Positions 25,321 through 34,374 of a stretch of DNA of 64,000 nucleotides are shown here, one piece after another; the stretch's first letter is position 1, and every line of letters starts with the position of its first letter. A model generated the notes under the pieces. The model made no database searches and was not told the origin of the DNA. It saw nothing but the letters and a program-made list of their open reading frames with translations. Source of the DNA: Aquipuribacter hungaricus (GTDB lineage: Bacteria; Actinomycetota; Actinomycetes; Actinomycetales; JBBAYJ01). The stretch lies in assembly GCF_042663885.1 (NCBI RefSeq), contig NZ_JBHSXV010000001.1; one strand, written 5' to 3'. A program made the position numbers and the translations under genes.

Positions 25321-26219
25321 TGGCGACCAGCACCCTCCCGGGCACGACGCGGAAGTCCACCCACCGGGGAGCCCAAGGAGCAGGCGGCCGGCTCGCAGCC
25401 CATGCGTTCCTGCTGGTGCTCACCGTCGCGTTCCTCGCGCCGGTGGCCTGGGCCCTGCTGTCGGCGTTCAAGCCCGCGAACCTCATCATCTCCGATCCTC
25501 TGGTGTTCGACCCGCGCACCGTGACCCTGGATAATTTCAGGCGCATGCTCGCCGACGTCCCCCTCGGGCTGGGCTTCCTCAACACGGGCGTCGTGCTGCT
25601 CGTAAAAGGGTCGCTCACCTTGTTCTTCGCGCCGCTGGCCGCCTACGGCTTCGCCAAGTACGACTTCCGCGGCAAGAACCTCATCTTCGGCGCGGTCCTC
25701 ATCACCCTGATGCTGCCGACCATCGTCCTCATCATCCCGCTGCTGCTGCAGATGAAAGAACTCGGCTGGGTCAACACCTACCAGGCCCTCATCCTGCCGG
25801 GGGCCATCGACGCCTTCGCCATCTTCTGGATGCGGCAGGTCATCGCAGCCGTGCCCGACGAGCTGCTCGCAGCCGCCCGGGTCGACGGCTGCACCGAGTT
25901 CGGCATCTTCTGGCGCGTCGTCCTCCCGGTGATCCGACCAGGACTGGCAGGACTGGCGGTGCTGACCGTCATGAACATCTACAACGACTTCGTCTGGCCC
26001 GTCGTCGTGGCCAGCTCCGACCGCATGGCCACCTTGCAGGTAGTGCTGTCCACGCTCGCGCAGAACATCAGCGGCAACCGCATCGGCGCGGACTACGCCA
26101 CCGTCACCGGCGAGCTGCTCGCGGCCACCTCCGTGGCCATCCTCCCGCTACTCGTCATCTTCATCGCCCTCCAGCGCCACTTCATCAACGGCATCCTCTC
26201 CGGCAGCGTCAAGGGATGA
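25320..26219 (+). CDS. Sugar ABC transporter permease (MalG/UgpE-type)
   Basis: The 299-residue protein starts at the ATG that shares a base with the previous stop. Six helices run from AHAFLLVLTVAFLAPVAWAL to the C-terminus LLVIFIALQRHFINGILSGS, a very typical end of this family with GxxxGxVKG. The EAA loop is AAARVDGCTEFGIFWRVVLP near residues 180-199. With the other permease it would form the channel. The ATPase is presumably a shared MsiK-like protein elsewhere; this is known for many actinobacterial sugar transporters but not shown here. Confidence 0.9.
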   Translation: MATSTLPGTTRKSTHRGAQGAGGRLAAHAFLLVLTVAFLAPVAWALLSAFKPANLIISDPLVFDPRTVTLDNFRRMLADVPLGLGFLNTGVVLLVKGSLTLFFAPLAAYGFAKYDFRGKNLIFGAVLITLMLPTIVLIIPLLLQMKELGWVNTYQALILPGAIDAFAIFWMRQVIAAVPDELLAAARVDGCTEFGIFWRVVLPVIRPGLAGLAVLTVMNIYNDFVWPVVVASSDRMATLQVVLSTLAQNISGNRIGADYATVTGELLAATSVAILPLLVIFIALQRHFINGILSGSVKG

Positions 26220-26245
26220 GCCGGACCACCCAGGAAGGCCCCACC

Positions 26246-28618
26246 ATGACCACCCACGCCACCCCCCCGATCCTCCACGGCGGGCAGGACGTGCCCGCAC
26301 CCGGCACCGGAGCCCTTCGCCCCTCCGATCACGTCCCCGCCGCCGGCGGGCGGCCGGGCGGCGCCGCCGCGGCGGGGACCGAACCGCGGACGAATCACAC
26401 CGAGCGCGCAGGGCAGAGCTACCCGAGGCCTGACCGGGACCGCTCCCAGCGGTGGTTGTCGCTGGACGGCAGGTGGTCGTTCTCCTCCGTCGACGGCGAC
26501 TCGAGCATCGTCGTCCCCTACGCATGGGACAGCGCCGCCTCCGGCGTGGCCCGCACCTGGCTGGAGGAGGCGGTCTACAGCCGTCACGTCGTGGTCCCGG
26601 CCGCGTGGGCGGGGCAGCGGGTCTTCCTCTGCTTCGGCGCGGTCCACCACCAGGCGCACGTCTTCCTCGACGACGTCGAGGTCGGCTCCCACACCGGCGG
26701 GTACACCCCCTTCGAGATCGACCTGAGCCCCCACCTGTCCGGAAGCAGCACCACCGACGGGGCGCGGCTGCGCGTGCAGGTCAGCGCCCCCGCCGACAAG
26801 CGCACCATCCCTCACGGCAAGCAGCGCTCTATCCCCAGGGACGACTACGACGGGGTGTCCTTCACCCCGACCTCCGGCATATGGCAGAGCGTGTGGCTAG
26901 AGGCGCGCGGGCGCACCTACCTGGACCACCTCGCCGTCCGCGGCGACAGCCTCACCGGCTTCGCCCTCGACGGCACCCTGGCCGGGGACGCCCCCGCCGA
27001 CGCCGCTGTGCTGGTCACCGTCACCGCCGGATCGCGGCACCACGAGTCCGTCACCCTGACCGCCGACCCCTCCGGCCGGGTGCGCGGACACCTCGACCTC
27101 GACGACCCACGACCGTGGAGCCCCGACGACCCGCACCTGTACACCCTCACCTGCACCGTCCTGCCCGACGGCGCGGCACCGGCGGAAGCATCCGACCCGC
27201 CTCACCACCTGTTCCCCGACGCAATTGGACGCAGGGTACCGGACGAGCCGTCCGCCGTCATTCCCGCGGGCGCGCCGACCGCGGCCGGAACAGCGTCCGA
27301 CCAGGTGGCGTACACCGCCGGGCTCCGTCGCATCGAGGCCGTCGGGGAGGAGCTGTACCTCAACGGCCAGCGGCTGTACGTGCGCGGGGTCCTGGACCAG
27401 GGGTACTGGCCCGAGACCGGGATGACCGCCCCGGACGAGCAGGCACTCGTCCGTGACCTCGAGCTCGCCGCCCGCTGCGGGTACAACCTCGTCCGCAAGC
27501 ACATCAAGCTGGAGGACCCGCGCTGGCTGCACCACGCCGACCGCCTCGGCATGCTCGTCTGGGCCGAACCCCCGGCCCCCAGCCGCTACACCGCCGCCTC
27601 GGCCGCCGCGTTCGAGGACCAGCTGCCGCCCATGCTCACCCGCGACGGCAACCACCCCAGCATCATCATCTGGGGCCTGTGGAACGAGGAGTGGGGCCTG
27701 GACTGGGACATCCCCGGCAGCCCCGAGCGGGCCGCGGCGGCCGCGCACGCCTACGACACCATGCGAGCCCTCGACGACACCCGGCTCGTGGTCGACAACT
27801 CCGGCTGGGCCCACGTCAAGACCGACCTCGTGGACTGGCACTACTACGACGAAGACCCCGCAGCCTGGGCCACCAACGTCGAAGCCCTCGCCACAGGCGC
27901 CAGCGAGCAATTTCCCGTCCGCCTGGCCGCCGACTTCGTCGTCGACAAGGGCCTCTACGCCCACACCGACCACCCCCGCACCGGCCTGCCCGTGCTCAAC
28001 AGCGAGTACGGCGCCGGCTTCACCAGCCTGGAACGCGCGTGGCACCTGCGCTGGCAGACCCAGGAGCTGCGCCGCCACGACCGCTTCGCCGGCTACGTCT
28101 ACACCGAGCTGTGCGACGTCGAGCACGAGATGGCCGGGATCTTCGACGCCGACCGCCGCCCCAAGGACACCGGGGGACACACCCCGGCCGACGCCAACGC
28201 CACCACCACCCTCGTCCTGGACCTCGTCCCCCTCGCCGCCGGAGCCGACGTCCCGCCCGCACCCGACGGGCTAGAACTCGGCGTCCGCGTCTCCCACCAC
28301 GGCCACCAGCCCATCGAAGGCCGGGTCAGGGCCAGCTGGGCCGCCGCAGGAGCACCCGTCGACAGGTCCGCCACCACCTCGCCCTGGCAGAGCCTCCCGG
28401 TCACGGCCGAACCGTTCCGCCTCAGCGACGCCGTCACCGTCTCCGTGCCAGCCCCGCCCGGCACGGGCGGGGTCGGACGGCTGCACGTCTGGCTCGTCGA
28501 CGACGCCGACCGCCCCATCGCCCGGACCTTTGTCGACGCTGCACCCGTCGAGCCCCCGAACCGCCGAGGCGCCACCCGCCCCACGGCCCCGCCCGACCGC
28601 CTTCAGCAGCTGGGATGA
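26246..28618 (+). CDS. Family 2 glycoside hydrolase
   Basis: I chose the ATG at 26246, nine bases after AGGAAGG; an in-frame ATG at 26216 overlaps the previous stop and is the alternative. The product is 790 residues. A jelly-roll sugar-binding domain comes first (WLSLDGRWSFSSVDGD, FLCFGAVHHQAHVFLDDVEV, GSHTGGYTPFEIDLS), then an Ig-like domain, then the TIM barrel from LYLNGQRLYVRGVLDQGYWP. The acid/base is Glu481 in WGLWNEEWG and the nucleophile is Glu587 in NSEYGAG. There is no signal peptide, so it acts inside the cell on the imported sugar. Specificity (galactosidase, glucuronidase or other) cannot be read. Confidence 0.9.
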   Translation: MTTHATPPILHGGQDVPAPGTGALRPSDHVPAAGGRPGGAAAAGTEPRTNHTERAGQSYPRPDRDRSQRWLSLDGRWSFSSVDGDSSIVVPYAWDSAASGVARTWLEEAVYSRHVVVPAAWAGQRVFLCFGAVHHQAHVFLDDVEVGSHTGGYTPFEIDLSPHLSGSSTTDGARLRVQVSAPADKRTIPHGKQRSIPRDDYDGVSFTPTSGIWQSVWLEARGRTYLDHLAVRGDSLTGFALDGTLAGDAPADAAVLVTVTAGSRHHESVTLTADPSGRVRGHLDLDDPRPWSPDDPHLYTLTCTVLPDGAAPAEASDPPHHLFPDAIGRRVPDEPSAVIPAGAPTAAGTASDQVAYTAGLRRIEAVGEELYLNGQRLYVRGVLDQGYWPETGMTAPDEQALVRDLELAARCGYNLVRKHIKLEDPRWLHHADRLGMLVWAEPPAPSRYTAASAAAFEDQLPPMLTRDGNHPSIIIWGLWNEEWGLDWDIPGSPERAAAAAHAYDTMRALDDTRLVVDNSGWAHVKTDLVDWHYYDEDPAAWATNVEALATGASEQFPVRLAADFVVDKGLYAHTDHPRTGLPVLNSEYGAGFTSLERAWHLRWQTQELRRHDRFAGYVYTELCDVEHEMAGIFDADRRPKDTGGHTPADANATTTLVLDLVPLAAGADVPPAPDGLELGVRVSHHGHQPIEGRVRASWAAAGAPVDRSATTSPWQSLPVTAEPFRLSDAVTVSVPAPPGTGGVGRLHVWLVDDADRPIARTFVDAAPVEPPNRRGATRPTAPPDRLQQLG

Positions 28619-28937
28619 CCAACGCGGGCCTCCGGCTACTGGTAATCCGTAGCGCACTGCTCCCGATCACCTACAGCGAGACAGGGCCGTCCGCGCCATC
28701 GAGGCCGCCCGCGCCCTCTAAGTCTCGAGACGCACCATCTTCGGGACCTGCAGGTGCTCACCCGCCTCTACCGCCTGGAGACTGTGCACGGCGGCGCAGT
28801 TACGTCGCGCTGATCACTTCAGACGGGTTCTCAGCACCCAGCCGATAATGGAAGTTATGTCGTAAGTGCTGCTCACCGGGCAGTCCGGTCCCTCCTCGCA
28901 GGACTCGTGATGTCTGCCCTGCGAGGTCGCGACCCCG
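28619..28937. other. Gene-free stretch between cassette and remnants
   Basis: No gene is supported. A short AT-richer patch at 28843-28875 (CCGATAATGGAAGTTATGTC) stands out from the local GC level and could mark a junction, but it has no clear repeat partner in the window. Confidence 0.35.
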
Positions 28938-29177
28938 TCAGCGTGGTGGGCTCGGTGTCGTTCCGTCTGGGTGTGCGCCGTTGAGGTAGGTGAGGACGGC
29001 GAGCACGCGACGGTGGCCGTCGTCGGACGGTGGCAGGTCCAGCTTGCCCAGGATGCTGCCGATGCGCTTCGCCACGGCCTTATCAGACAGGGCCAAGTGG
29101 GCGGCGATCCCGCTGTTCGACCGTCCTTCCGCCATGTGCACAAGGATGAATCGCGAGGCAGCCGCGGTACACCTGCA
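28938..29177 (-). pseudogene. C-terminal fragment of LuxR-type response regulator
   Basis: The fragment encodes only the LuxR HTH: MAEGRSNSGIAAHLALSDKA, VAKRIGSILGKLDLPPSDDG, HRRVLAVLTYLNG. In intact proteins this is preceded by LTPREREVLAL and by a 120-residue receiver domain. Here the preceding bases read SRFILVHMAEG and then break up, and no receiver domain is found. So the gene has lost its 5' two thirds. It sits against a broken GGDEF gene on the other strand. Confidence 0.75.
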
Positions 29178-29306
29178 CGGCCTGCCGGGCCCCAGTCCGC
29201 AGGAGCTGCTGTCCAGTGCGGGCTTCCGGGCAGGGGTACTGCTGCTGGTCGCGAACACGGTGGGTTTCCAGGCCATGGTCGCGCACCAGCACCTGCTGCA
29301 GCCTAG

Positions 29307-30473
29307 GCGCACCTGGCGCACGAGGTCGGCCACGACCCCCTGACCGGCCTGGCGAACCGGCGCCTGTTCCTGGAGCGGACAGGCCGGGCGATGCGGCTGC
29401 GGGCTTGCACCGGCGGCACGGTCGGAACCGTCGGCATGCTCGGCGTGCTGTTCGTCGACTGCGACAGCTTCAAGGCCGTCAACGACGTGCACGGGCACGC
29501 TGCAGGTGATGAGGTGCTGCGCCAGGTCGCGGCCCGGCTCACCGCCCTCGCCGGGCCGCATGACACCGCCCCCCGCCTCGGCGGCGACGAGTTCGCCGTT
29601 CTGCTCCAACGGGATCTGATCCCCCGCGACGCCTTCCTCGGCACCTCGCCAGAGCGGGACATCCTGGGGGTGGCCGCCGCCGCGCACGCGGCGCTGGCAG
29701 CGCCCTACACCGTCCCTGGCCTCGGCGCGCTGGTCATGAGCTGCAGCGTCGGCGCAGCGGCATACCGTGCCGCTGACACCCTGCCCGGGTTGCTGCACCG
29801 GGCCGACCACGCCATCTACCTGCAGAAGTACACCGAGCACAAACCTGACACGTCAGCACGCCCGGCCCGGCAACCCGCGTCTCGTGGCGGGCGAGGCCCG
29901 ACGGGCACGTCGCCGTCGCCCTCCACAGCCCACCCTGAGCGCCGCGGGGCCCCGCTTAATAGCGCGGTGTCCCGCCGCCCCCGTCGGTGCCGTCCGTCGG
30001 CTCAGACGTCCCAGGCACAGATCTTCCGAGCAAACGGCCCATCAGACGGGCTTGAAGGCCTCACCGGCCCGGCGCGAGACCGCCTGATCGGCGGCTCGAG
30101 GCCCGGTGGTCGAGACCAGCGGCGTTGTCATCACCCAGGGCCGTGCCCTCACCGACTGGTTCGCCACCCGATGGTGGGAGGCCGAGGCCCTCAACAAGGC
30201 GATGGGCGCCCGACTGGTGAGTTGGCCGTGGACGGGACCGACGGGGCAGTGGTCCCCGACGAAGACGAACGTCGACGGACCTGGATACACCCGTTCACTC
30301 AGCGAACGCCGCCACCGCAGCAGCCGGTCGCGCATCAGAACATCGCCATCCGGGACGTGGGCGACGTCCGAGATTGGCTCATGTCGCTACCGGCACCACT
30401 TGGCCGGGTTGCCTCCGCCGAGCTCGCAGGCGAGCTGGAGTCACTGTGCCCGCCGGCCGCCATGCAGGACTGA
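29307..30473 (+). pseudogene. GGDEF (diguanylate cyclase) gene without head
   Basis: A GGDEF domain is readable: HEVGHDPLTGLANRRLFLER, then FVDCDSFKAVNDVHGHAAGD, and the active site RLGGDEFAVLLQ. It ends near ADHAIYLQKYTEH. In frame upstream is a TAG at 29304 and no start codon before the first ATG at 29391, which would cut off DPLTGL. A possible membrane segment (AGVLLLVANTVGFQAMVAHQ) is in another frame just upstream, which suggests a frameshift. After the domain the frame runs on to 30473 through Arg/Pro-rich sequence that does not look like a natural C-terminus. If the GGDEF part were made, it could make cyclic di-GMP. Confidence 0.65.
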
Positions 30474-31034
30474 CCGCGAGCACCTGAGCGACGGAACGTG
30501 CCGGTGTCACTCGTCAATCACGCGGGCCTCGACGCGGTCGGCCAGGTCATGGGCGTCGTCGTTGATGTACAGCAACCCCCGCGCCGGTTCCGCGAACTCG
30601 GGCGTGCGGACAAGACTGACGCCCGCGGTCTCAGTTCACCCGTACTGCAGTAAGGCAGTAGATACGGCCCTGAATACTCGAAGGGTTGGATTCTCTAGTA
30701 GGCCCGGTAGATCGGGCCGCCCGGCCATTGAGACGGCAGTTCAGCGCGGCAGCTGCGGCCTTGGGTGGCAGTTGCGCGGTGAACGACGCCGGGCGACGCT
30801 TCCTCGCGGTCGCTTCGGCGGCCTCAGACCACGCGGGTCGGCTGAAGCGGCCCGCCTGGCTGACCGCCGGGCGACGGTCTGCTCCTTGTGGTGGCGCAGC
30901 TTCGTCCACAACCTCGCGCGGTCCTGCCTTGTCCACAGCGGGAGGCGGTGGGCTGATCCCAGTTACGTGGGTCTGCGTTGCTTGCCCTGACCACCACAAC
31001 AGCGCCGCCCCCTGACGGGCGGGGAGGAGCAGTC
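30474..31034. other. Gene-free, degraded stretch
   Basis: No intact gene is seen in these 560 bases. A minus-strand piece at 30507-30632 reads LVRTPEFAEPARGLLYINDD, then AHDLADRVEARVIDE and a stop, which looks like the tail of a lost gene but has no start. Around 30640-30710 the DNA is less GC-rich than its surroundings. The end of the stretch has the GGGGAGGAG site for the next gene. Confidence 0.4.
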
Positions 31035-31511
31035 ATGAACGCACCCGGAGACATGGCCGTGGACCGTCACGACCTTTTGGCCATGCGCGCGCGCTCCGAC
31101 GTGGGTGACCACCTGCGGGTCGCGGAGACGGAGAGGGACCCCGGCTCGCTGAAGGATCCCGTCGGGCGGCCGGGTAACGACTCGTCGGTGGTGGTCAGCC
31201 TCGTCCAGATCATCATGCTGGTCGATGCCGCGATGGCCGCGGAGAGGAGCCGGCCTGGCGGTGGTGATACGGCCTTCTTGCTCGGGATGGCGCTGGTCGA
31301 GAGCAGGGCGGCGAACCTGCTCCCCGAGGGCTGTGGCGATGACGTGCTTCCCCCGCAGGTGGAGGCACTACAAGCGCCTGTAAGGGAGCCCCTCCGGCTG
31401 TTGCGCGCAGCCGAGGAGCTCACCCGGGCTCACGAGCCCGAGGATTTCGCGCCCGGCTACTCGGAGCTGTTGGTGTCCCTGATCGACCTGATCCGGGACT
31501 GGACGCCGTGA
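31035..31511 (+). CDS. Unknown protein upstream of 31508 gene
   Basis: The 158-residue protein starts at an ATG with a strong GGAGGAG site. It is mostly helical: SVVVSLVQIIMLVDAAMAAE near residue 56, DTAFLLGMALVESRAANLLP near 82, then EALQAPVREPLRLLRAAEEL and LLVSLIDLIRDWTP at the end. No membrane helix is long enough to be sure and no domain is known. It overlaps the next gene by four bases. The arrangement, a small helical protein followed by a large one, repeats that of 17156-17665 and 15744-17159. Confidence 0.7.
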   Translation: MNAPGDMAVDRHDLLAMRARSDVGDHLRVAETERDPGSLKDPVGRPGNDSSVVVSLVQIIMLVDAAMAAERSRPGGGDTAFLLGMALVESRAANLLPEGCGDDVLPPQVEALQAPVREPLRLLRAAEELTRAHEPEDFAPGYSELLVSLIDLIRDWTP

Positions 31512-33076
31512 ACGACAGCAGCGACGGCCCCGGGGGCAGCAGCAGGCTCAGGGCCGGCGGGCCGACGCCTGGTGGGCTCCGGGATGCCGATCGGGTGCCC
31601 GAGGCATGGGCGAGCGACCGGCGGAGCGTCGGGGAGCTGGCCCGCTCGGCCGACCGGCTGTCACGGTCGTTGCTCCACGACGTCACCGGTGACGACGCCC
31701 TAGCGCTACTGCGGACCTGGGGGGAGACGGTGCAGTCTGCCGGCGAGCTGTGGCGGGCGCTGCCGGCCCCCGAGTGGACCGCGTCCGGTCAACGGGACCA
31801 TGCGGTGATGACGCGCCTGGACACCCTCGCGCGGACCATGCACCGCAGCCAGCTCAGAACCGGGTGGCCCGGCGATGGGCCACCCGACGCCCGGCTGCTG
31901 CACATGGCGGAGACCTTTACGCGGGCAGCCGACCTGATCGAGCGCTACCACCGCCCGCAGCAGTCTCCCCACGCACCCGGCGCGGAGGTCCGGGCCGACG
32001 TGGAGGCGACGCGGGTCCGCGTGCTGCACGTTCTGAACGTCAGCGCCCATGCGATCGGTGTCGCAGTGCGCCGGCACGTCAACGACGAGTCGGTACGCAG
32101 CCACGTCTCCCGGAACGACAAGGTGAGGCGCGCTGTCCCGCGCGGGCAGGAGGCGCTGGCCCGGCTCGATGTGTTCGAGCGGCTGACCACACACGTGGGG
32201 CCACGGTTGGCGCGGGCGAGCGTGGGCGAGCACGTCGACGGGCCGCCTCGAGGGAGCCGGTTGCCGGAGGCGCTGGTGCGCTGGGACATCCAAGCCCACC
32301 GTGCTGCGGCGTACGCTCCGACCCCCGCGACACTCAGGGTGGTGTCCAGAGCCCAGGCCGACCTGGCCAGCGCCGTCGGAGTGGTGGTCCGGGCCGGGCA
32401 GGCCACGGGCCAACTGGACGCCGCCACCGTCCAGCGCGTCACCCCCGCGGTGGAGGCGACGGTGACCGCATGGTCAGGGCTCGCGGACCGCTGGCAGGCC
32501 CTGACGTCTCCGTCGACGCGTCGCGTCGACCAGGACCTCCTCACCGCCTCGGGGGAGCTTCAAGCGGCACTGCTAGAGATCACCCACGACAAGACGACCG
32601 TGGCCGACCCCCAGACCATCGCCCAGCGTGTCGACGTCCGCGACGTCGCCCACACTCTGCAGGAGGGCCTGGCGGCGGCGGCCGATCTCGCGCACGTGGT
32701 CGGTGACGCGGCGCGGAGCCCGACGTTGGTCGCGCCGGCTCGCGCGGTGCTCGCGGCGCACCGCAGCCGGGACGACACCTCTCCCGCCACGAGACCGCCG
32801 CGGTCGGAGCAGCTGGCCAGCTCCGTCGACCCCCGCGACGTCCAGGTCAACCGACCGGTCGCCCTGACGGCTCCGGTGCGGGTCGACCTGGTGAGCGCCG
32901 CAGACACCACCACCACCGCGGCGGGCGCGGCCATGTCGGCCACGTCGATGCTCGAGCGCTCCACCGCGGGCCCCGCCGCCGTCGCCACCTCCGAGCGGCA
33001 GGCGGCCTCCCGCCGTCAGGCGCAACGGGTCGTGCAGATGGTCCTGCCCCTGCCCAGTGCGGCCTGGGCACGATGA
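31508..33076 (+). CDS. Large helical protein of unknown function
   Basis: The 522-residue protein starts at a GTG overlapping the previous stop. It is helical and soluble: SVGELARSADRLSRSLLHDV near residue 38, TRLDTLARTMHRSQLRTGWP near 99, ETFTRAADLIERYHRPQQSP, RVVSRAQADLASAVGVVVRA near 277 and DVRDVAHTLQEGLAAAADLA near 376. The C-terminal 100 residues are rich in Ala/Ser/Thr and end VQMVLPLPSAAWAR. Its layout resembles 15744-17159, but residue identity is too low for me to call them homologues. No function can be given. Confidence 0.75.
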   Translation: MNDSSDGPGGSSRLRAGGPTPGGLRDADRVPEAWASDRRSVGELARSADRLSRSLLHDVTGDDALALLRTWGETVQSAGELWRALPAPEWTASGQRDHAVMTRLDTLARTMHRSQLRTGWPGDGPPDARLLHMAETFTRAADLIERYHRPQQSPHAPGAEVRADVEATRVRVLHVLNVSAHAIGVAVRRHVNDESVRSHVSRNDKVRRAVPRGQEALARLDVFERLTTHVGPRLARASVGEHVDGPPRGSRLPEALVRWDIQAHRAAAYAPTPATLRVVSRAQADLASAVGVVVRAGQATGQLDAATVQRVTPAVEATVTAWSGLADRWQALTSPSTRRVDQDLLTASGELQAALLEITHDKTTVADPQTIAQRVDVRDVAHTLQEGLAAAADLAHVVGDAARSPTLVAPARAVLAAHRSRDDTSPATRPPRSEQLASSVDPRDVQVNRPVALTAPVRVDLVSAADTTTTAAGAAMSATSMLERSTAGPAAVATSERQAASRRQAQRVVQMVLPLPSAAWAR

Positions 33077-33103
33077 GCGGCCGGGCGGCTCTATGGTCGG
33101 GTC

Positions 33104-33568
33104 GTGGACAGCACCCCGGGCCTACGTCCGGGTGCGCTGCGCGCGGCGCGGGTGGCGGCGGGGCTGACCCAGCACGAGCTGGCTCGTCGGATCGAGGTCG
33201 CAGGCGGGGAGCGGATCGCCAGCTGGGAGCGGGGCGCTGCCGTGCCGCGTCCCCACTTCATCCAGCGCCTCGCGGAGGTGCTCCAGGTTCCGGTCGAGCA
33301 GCTGCTCGAGGCGAGAGAGTTCCTGGATCTGCGGGAGCTCCGGGTCGTTGCCGGCCTGAGTGCTCGCGAGCTCGCGGACCACGTCCACGTCTCCGTGCCC
33401 ACCCTCGCGCGCTGGGAGTCCGGCCGCTTCACCAGGCCCCCCCGGGGCGAGAGCGTCGAGTTGCTGGCGCAGGTGCTGGGCGTTCCGGTCGAGCGCGTCC
33501 ACCAAGCTTTGGCTCGGGCAGCCGGCCCCGGCGAGCAGGCCGAGTCGAGCACGCCTCCCGAGCTCTGA
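33104..33568 (+). CDS. Regulator with two Xre-type HTH domains
   Basis: The GTG at 33104 gives 154 residues with two Cro/C1-type helix-turn-helix domains in tandem. The first is ALRAARVAAGLTQHELARRI followed by RIASWERGAAVPRPHFIQRL and LAEVLQVPVEQLLE. The second is LRELRVVAGLSARELADHVH, VSVPTLARWESGRFTRPPRG and LLAQVLGVPVERV. It lies 27 bases after the previous gene and 218 bases before the Tad/conjugation block, so it may regulate either. Two tandem HTHs would let one monomer bind two half-sites. Confidence 0.85.
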   Translation: MDSTPGLRPGALRAARVAAGLTQHELARRIEVAGGERIASWERGAAVPRPHFIQRLAEVLQVPVEQLLEAREFLDLRELRVVAGLSARELADHVHVSVPTLARWESGRFTRPPRGESVELLAQVLGVPVERVHQALARAAGPGEQAESSTPPEL

Positions 33569-33786
33569 CCTCAGGGGTCGGGCACCCGGGCGGCCCAGGA
33601 CCTGCGCACGGCTGCGCAGGTAGACCGGTGACGTTTCGATCCGGACGCGCTAGTGTGAGTGGATCGTCTATCGGGGCTGGTGACCGTCCGCAGGGTGTGA
33701 CCACCTTGAGGACAGCGACGGCCGGGTCATACCGGCCCGTGGCTAGAGTCGGAGAGTTCATGACGCACCGGGGGGGTAGGGGTCCG

Positions 33787-34374
33787 ATGAAGCGGAACAT
33801 CAGCTGCGCGACGGCTGCGGTGGCCTTGAGCTTCGCCGTCGTCCTGGCCGGATGCACGACCGATCAGGGGGAGGGTCTGGATCTCCAGGACCCCACCGCC
33901 ACCCCTAGCGCCGCGGACCCGGGCCCCTCGCCGAGCAGCGCCGCCCCCAGCGCCAGCATCGCCGAGGTGTCCGCCGATGAGCAGGCCGTCCTCGACGCCT
34001 ACCGCGCCTTCTGGGCCGCGCTCGACCAGGCACAGGCGGACCCGCCTCGATCGCAGGACTACCTGGCCCCTGTCGCTACCGGCGCGCAGTTCGAACAGGC
34101 CAACGGCGCCATCAAGGCGGACTTCCTCGCGGGAGAGATCTCCGAAGGGTCGCCGGTGCTGCGCAACCCGACCGTCGCGTCCATCGACGGCGACACAGCG
34201 GTGGTCCACGACTGCCAGGACACCAGGGGAGCTGTTCGGAAAGACATCGAGACCGGAGAAGTGCTGCTCATCGGCATGGCCGAGGACTCGGTTGAACAGA
34301 CCCTCCAGCGAGTGGACGGCACCTGGAAGGTCTCCGGGACCACCTCGCCCGAACCGGCGGATGTGTTCTGCTGA
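33787..34374 (+). CDS. Lipoprotein at head of Tad operon
   Basis: I chose the ATG at 33787 because it opens a normal signal: MKRNISCATAAVALSFAVVL then the lipobox LAGC, with Cys at residue 23. The mature N-terminus is a Pro/Ser/Ala linker. The C-terminal domain (ADEQAVLDAYRAFWAALDQA, VASIDGDTAVVHDCQDTRGA, and QRVDGTWKVSGTTS) looks like an NTF2/SnoaL-type cone fold, common in secreted actinobacterial lipoproteins. A C-terminal Cys (ADVFC) might pair with Cys in HDCQD. Stop and next start overlap (TGATG). 33569-33786 upstream has no gene and is the likely operon promoter. Confidence 0.75.
   Translation: MKRNISCATAAVALSFAVVLAGCTTDQGEGLDLQDPTATPSAADPGPSPSSAAPSASIAEVSADEQAVLDAYRAFWAALDQAQADPPRSQDYLAPVATGAQFEQANGAIKADFLAGEISEGSPVLRNPTVASIDGDTAVVHDCQDTRGAVRKDIETGEVLLIGMAEDSVEQTLQRVDGTWKVSGTTSPEPADVFC

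Noticed and set aside
28843..28875. AT-rich patch resembling a recombination site
   Set aside because: No paired inverted arms of useful length and no second copy in the window.
30507..30632. Minus-strand gene tail ending VEARVIDE
   Set aside because: Coding-like, but there is no in-frame start codon and no recognisable family, so it is not listed as a gene.
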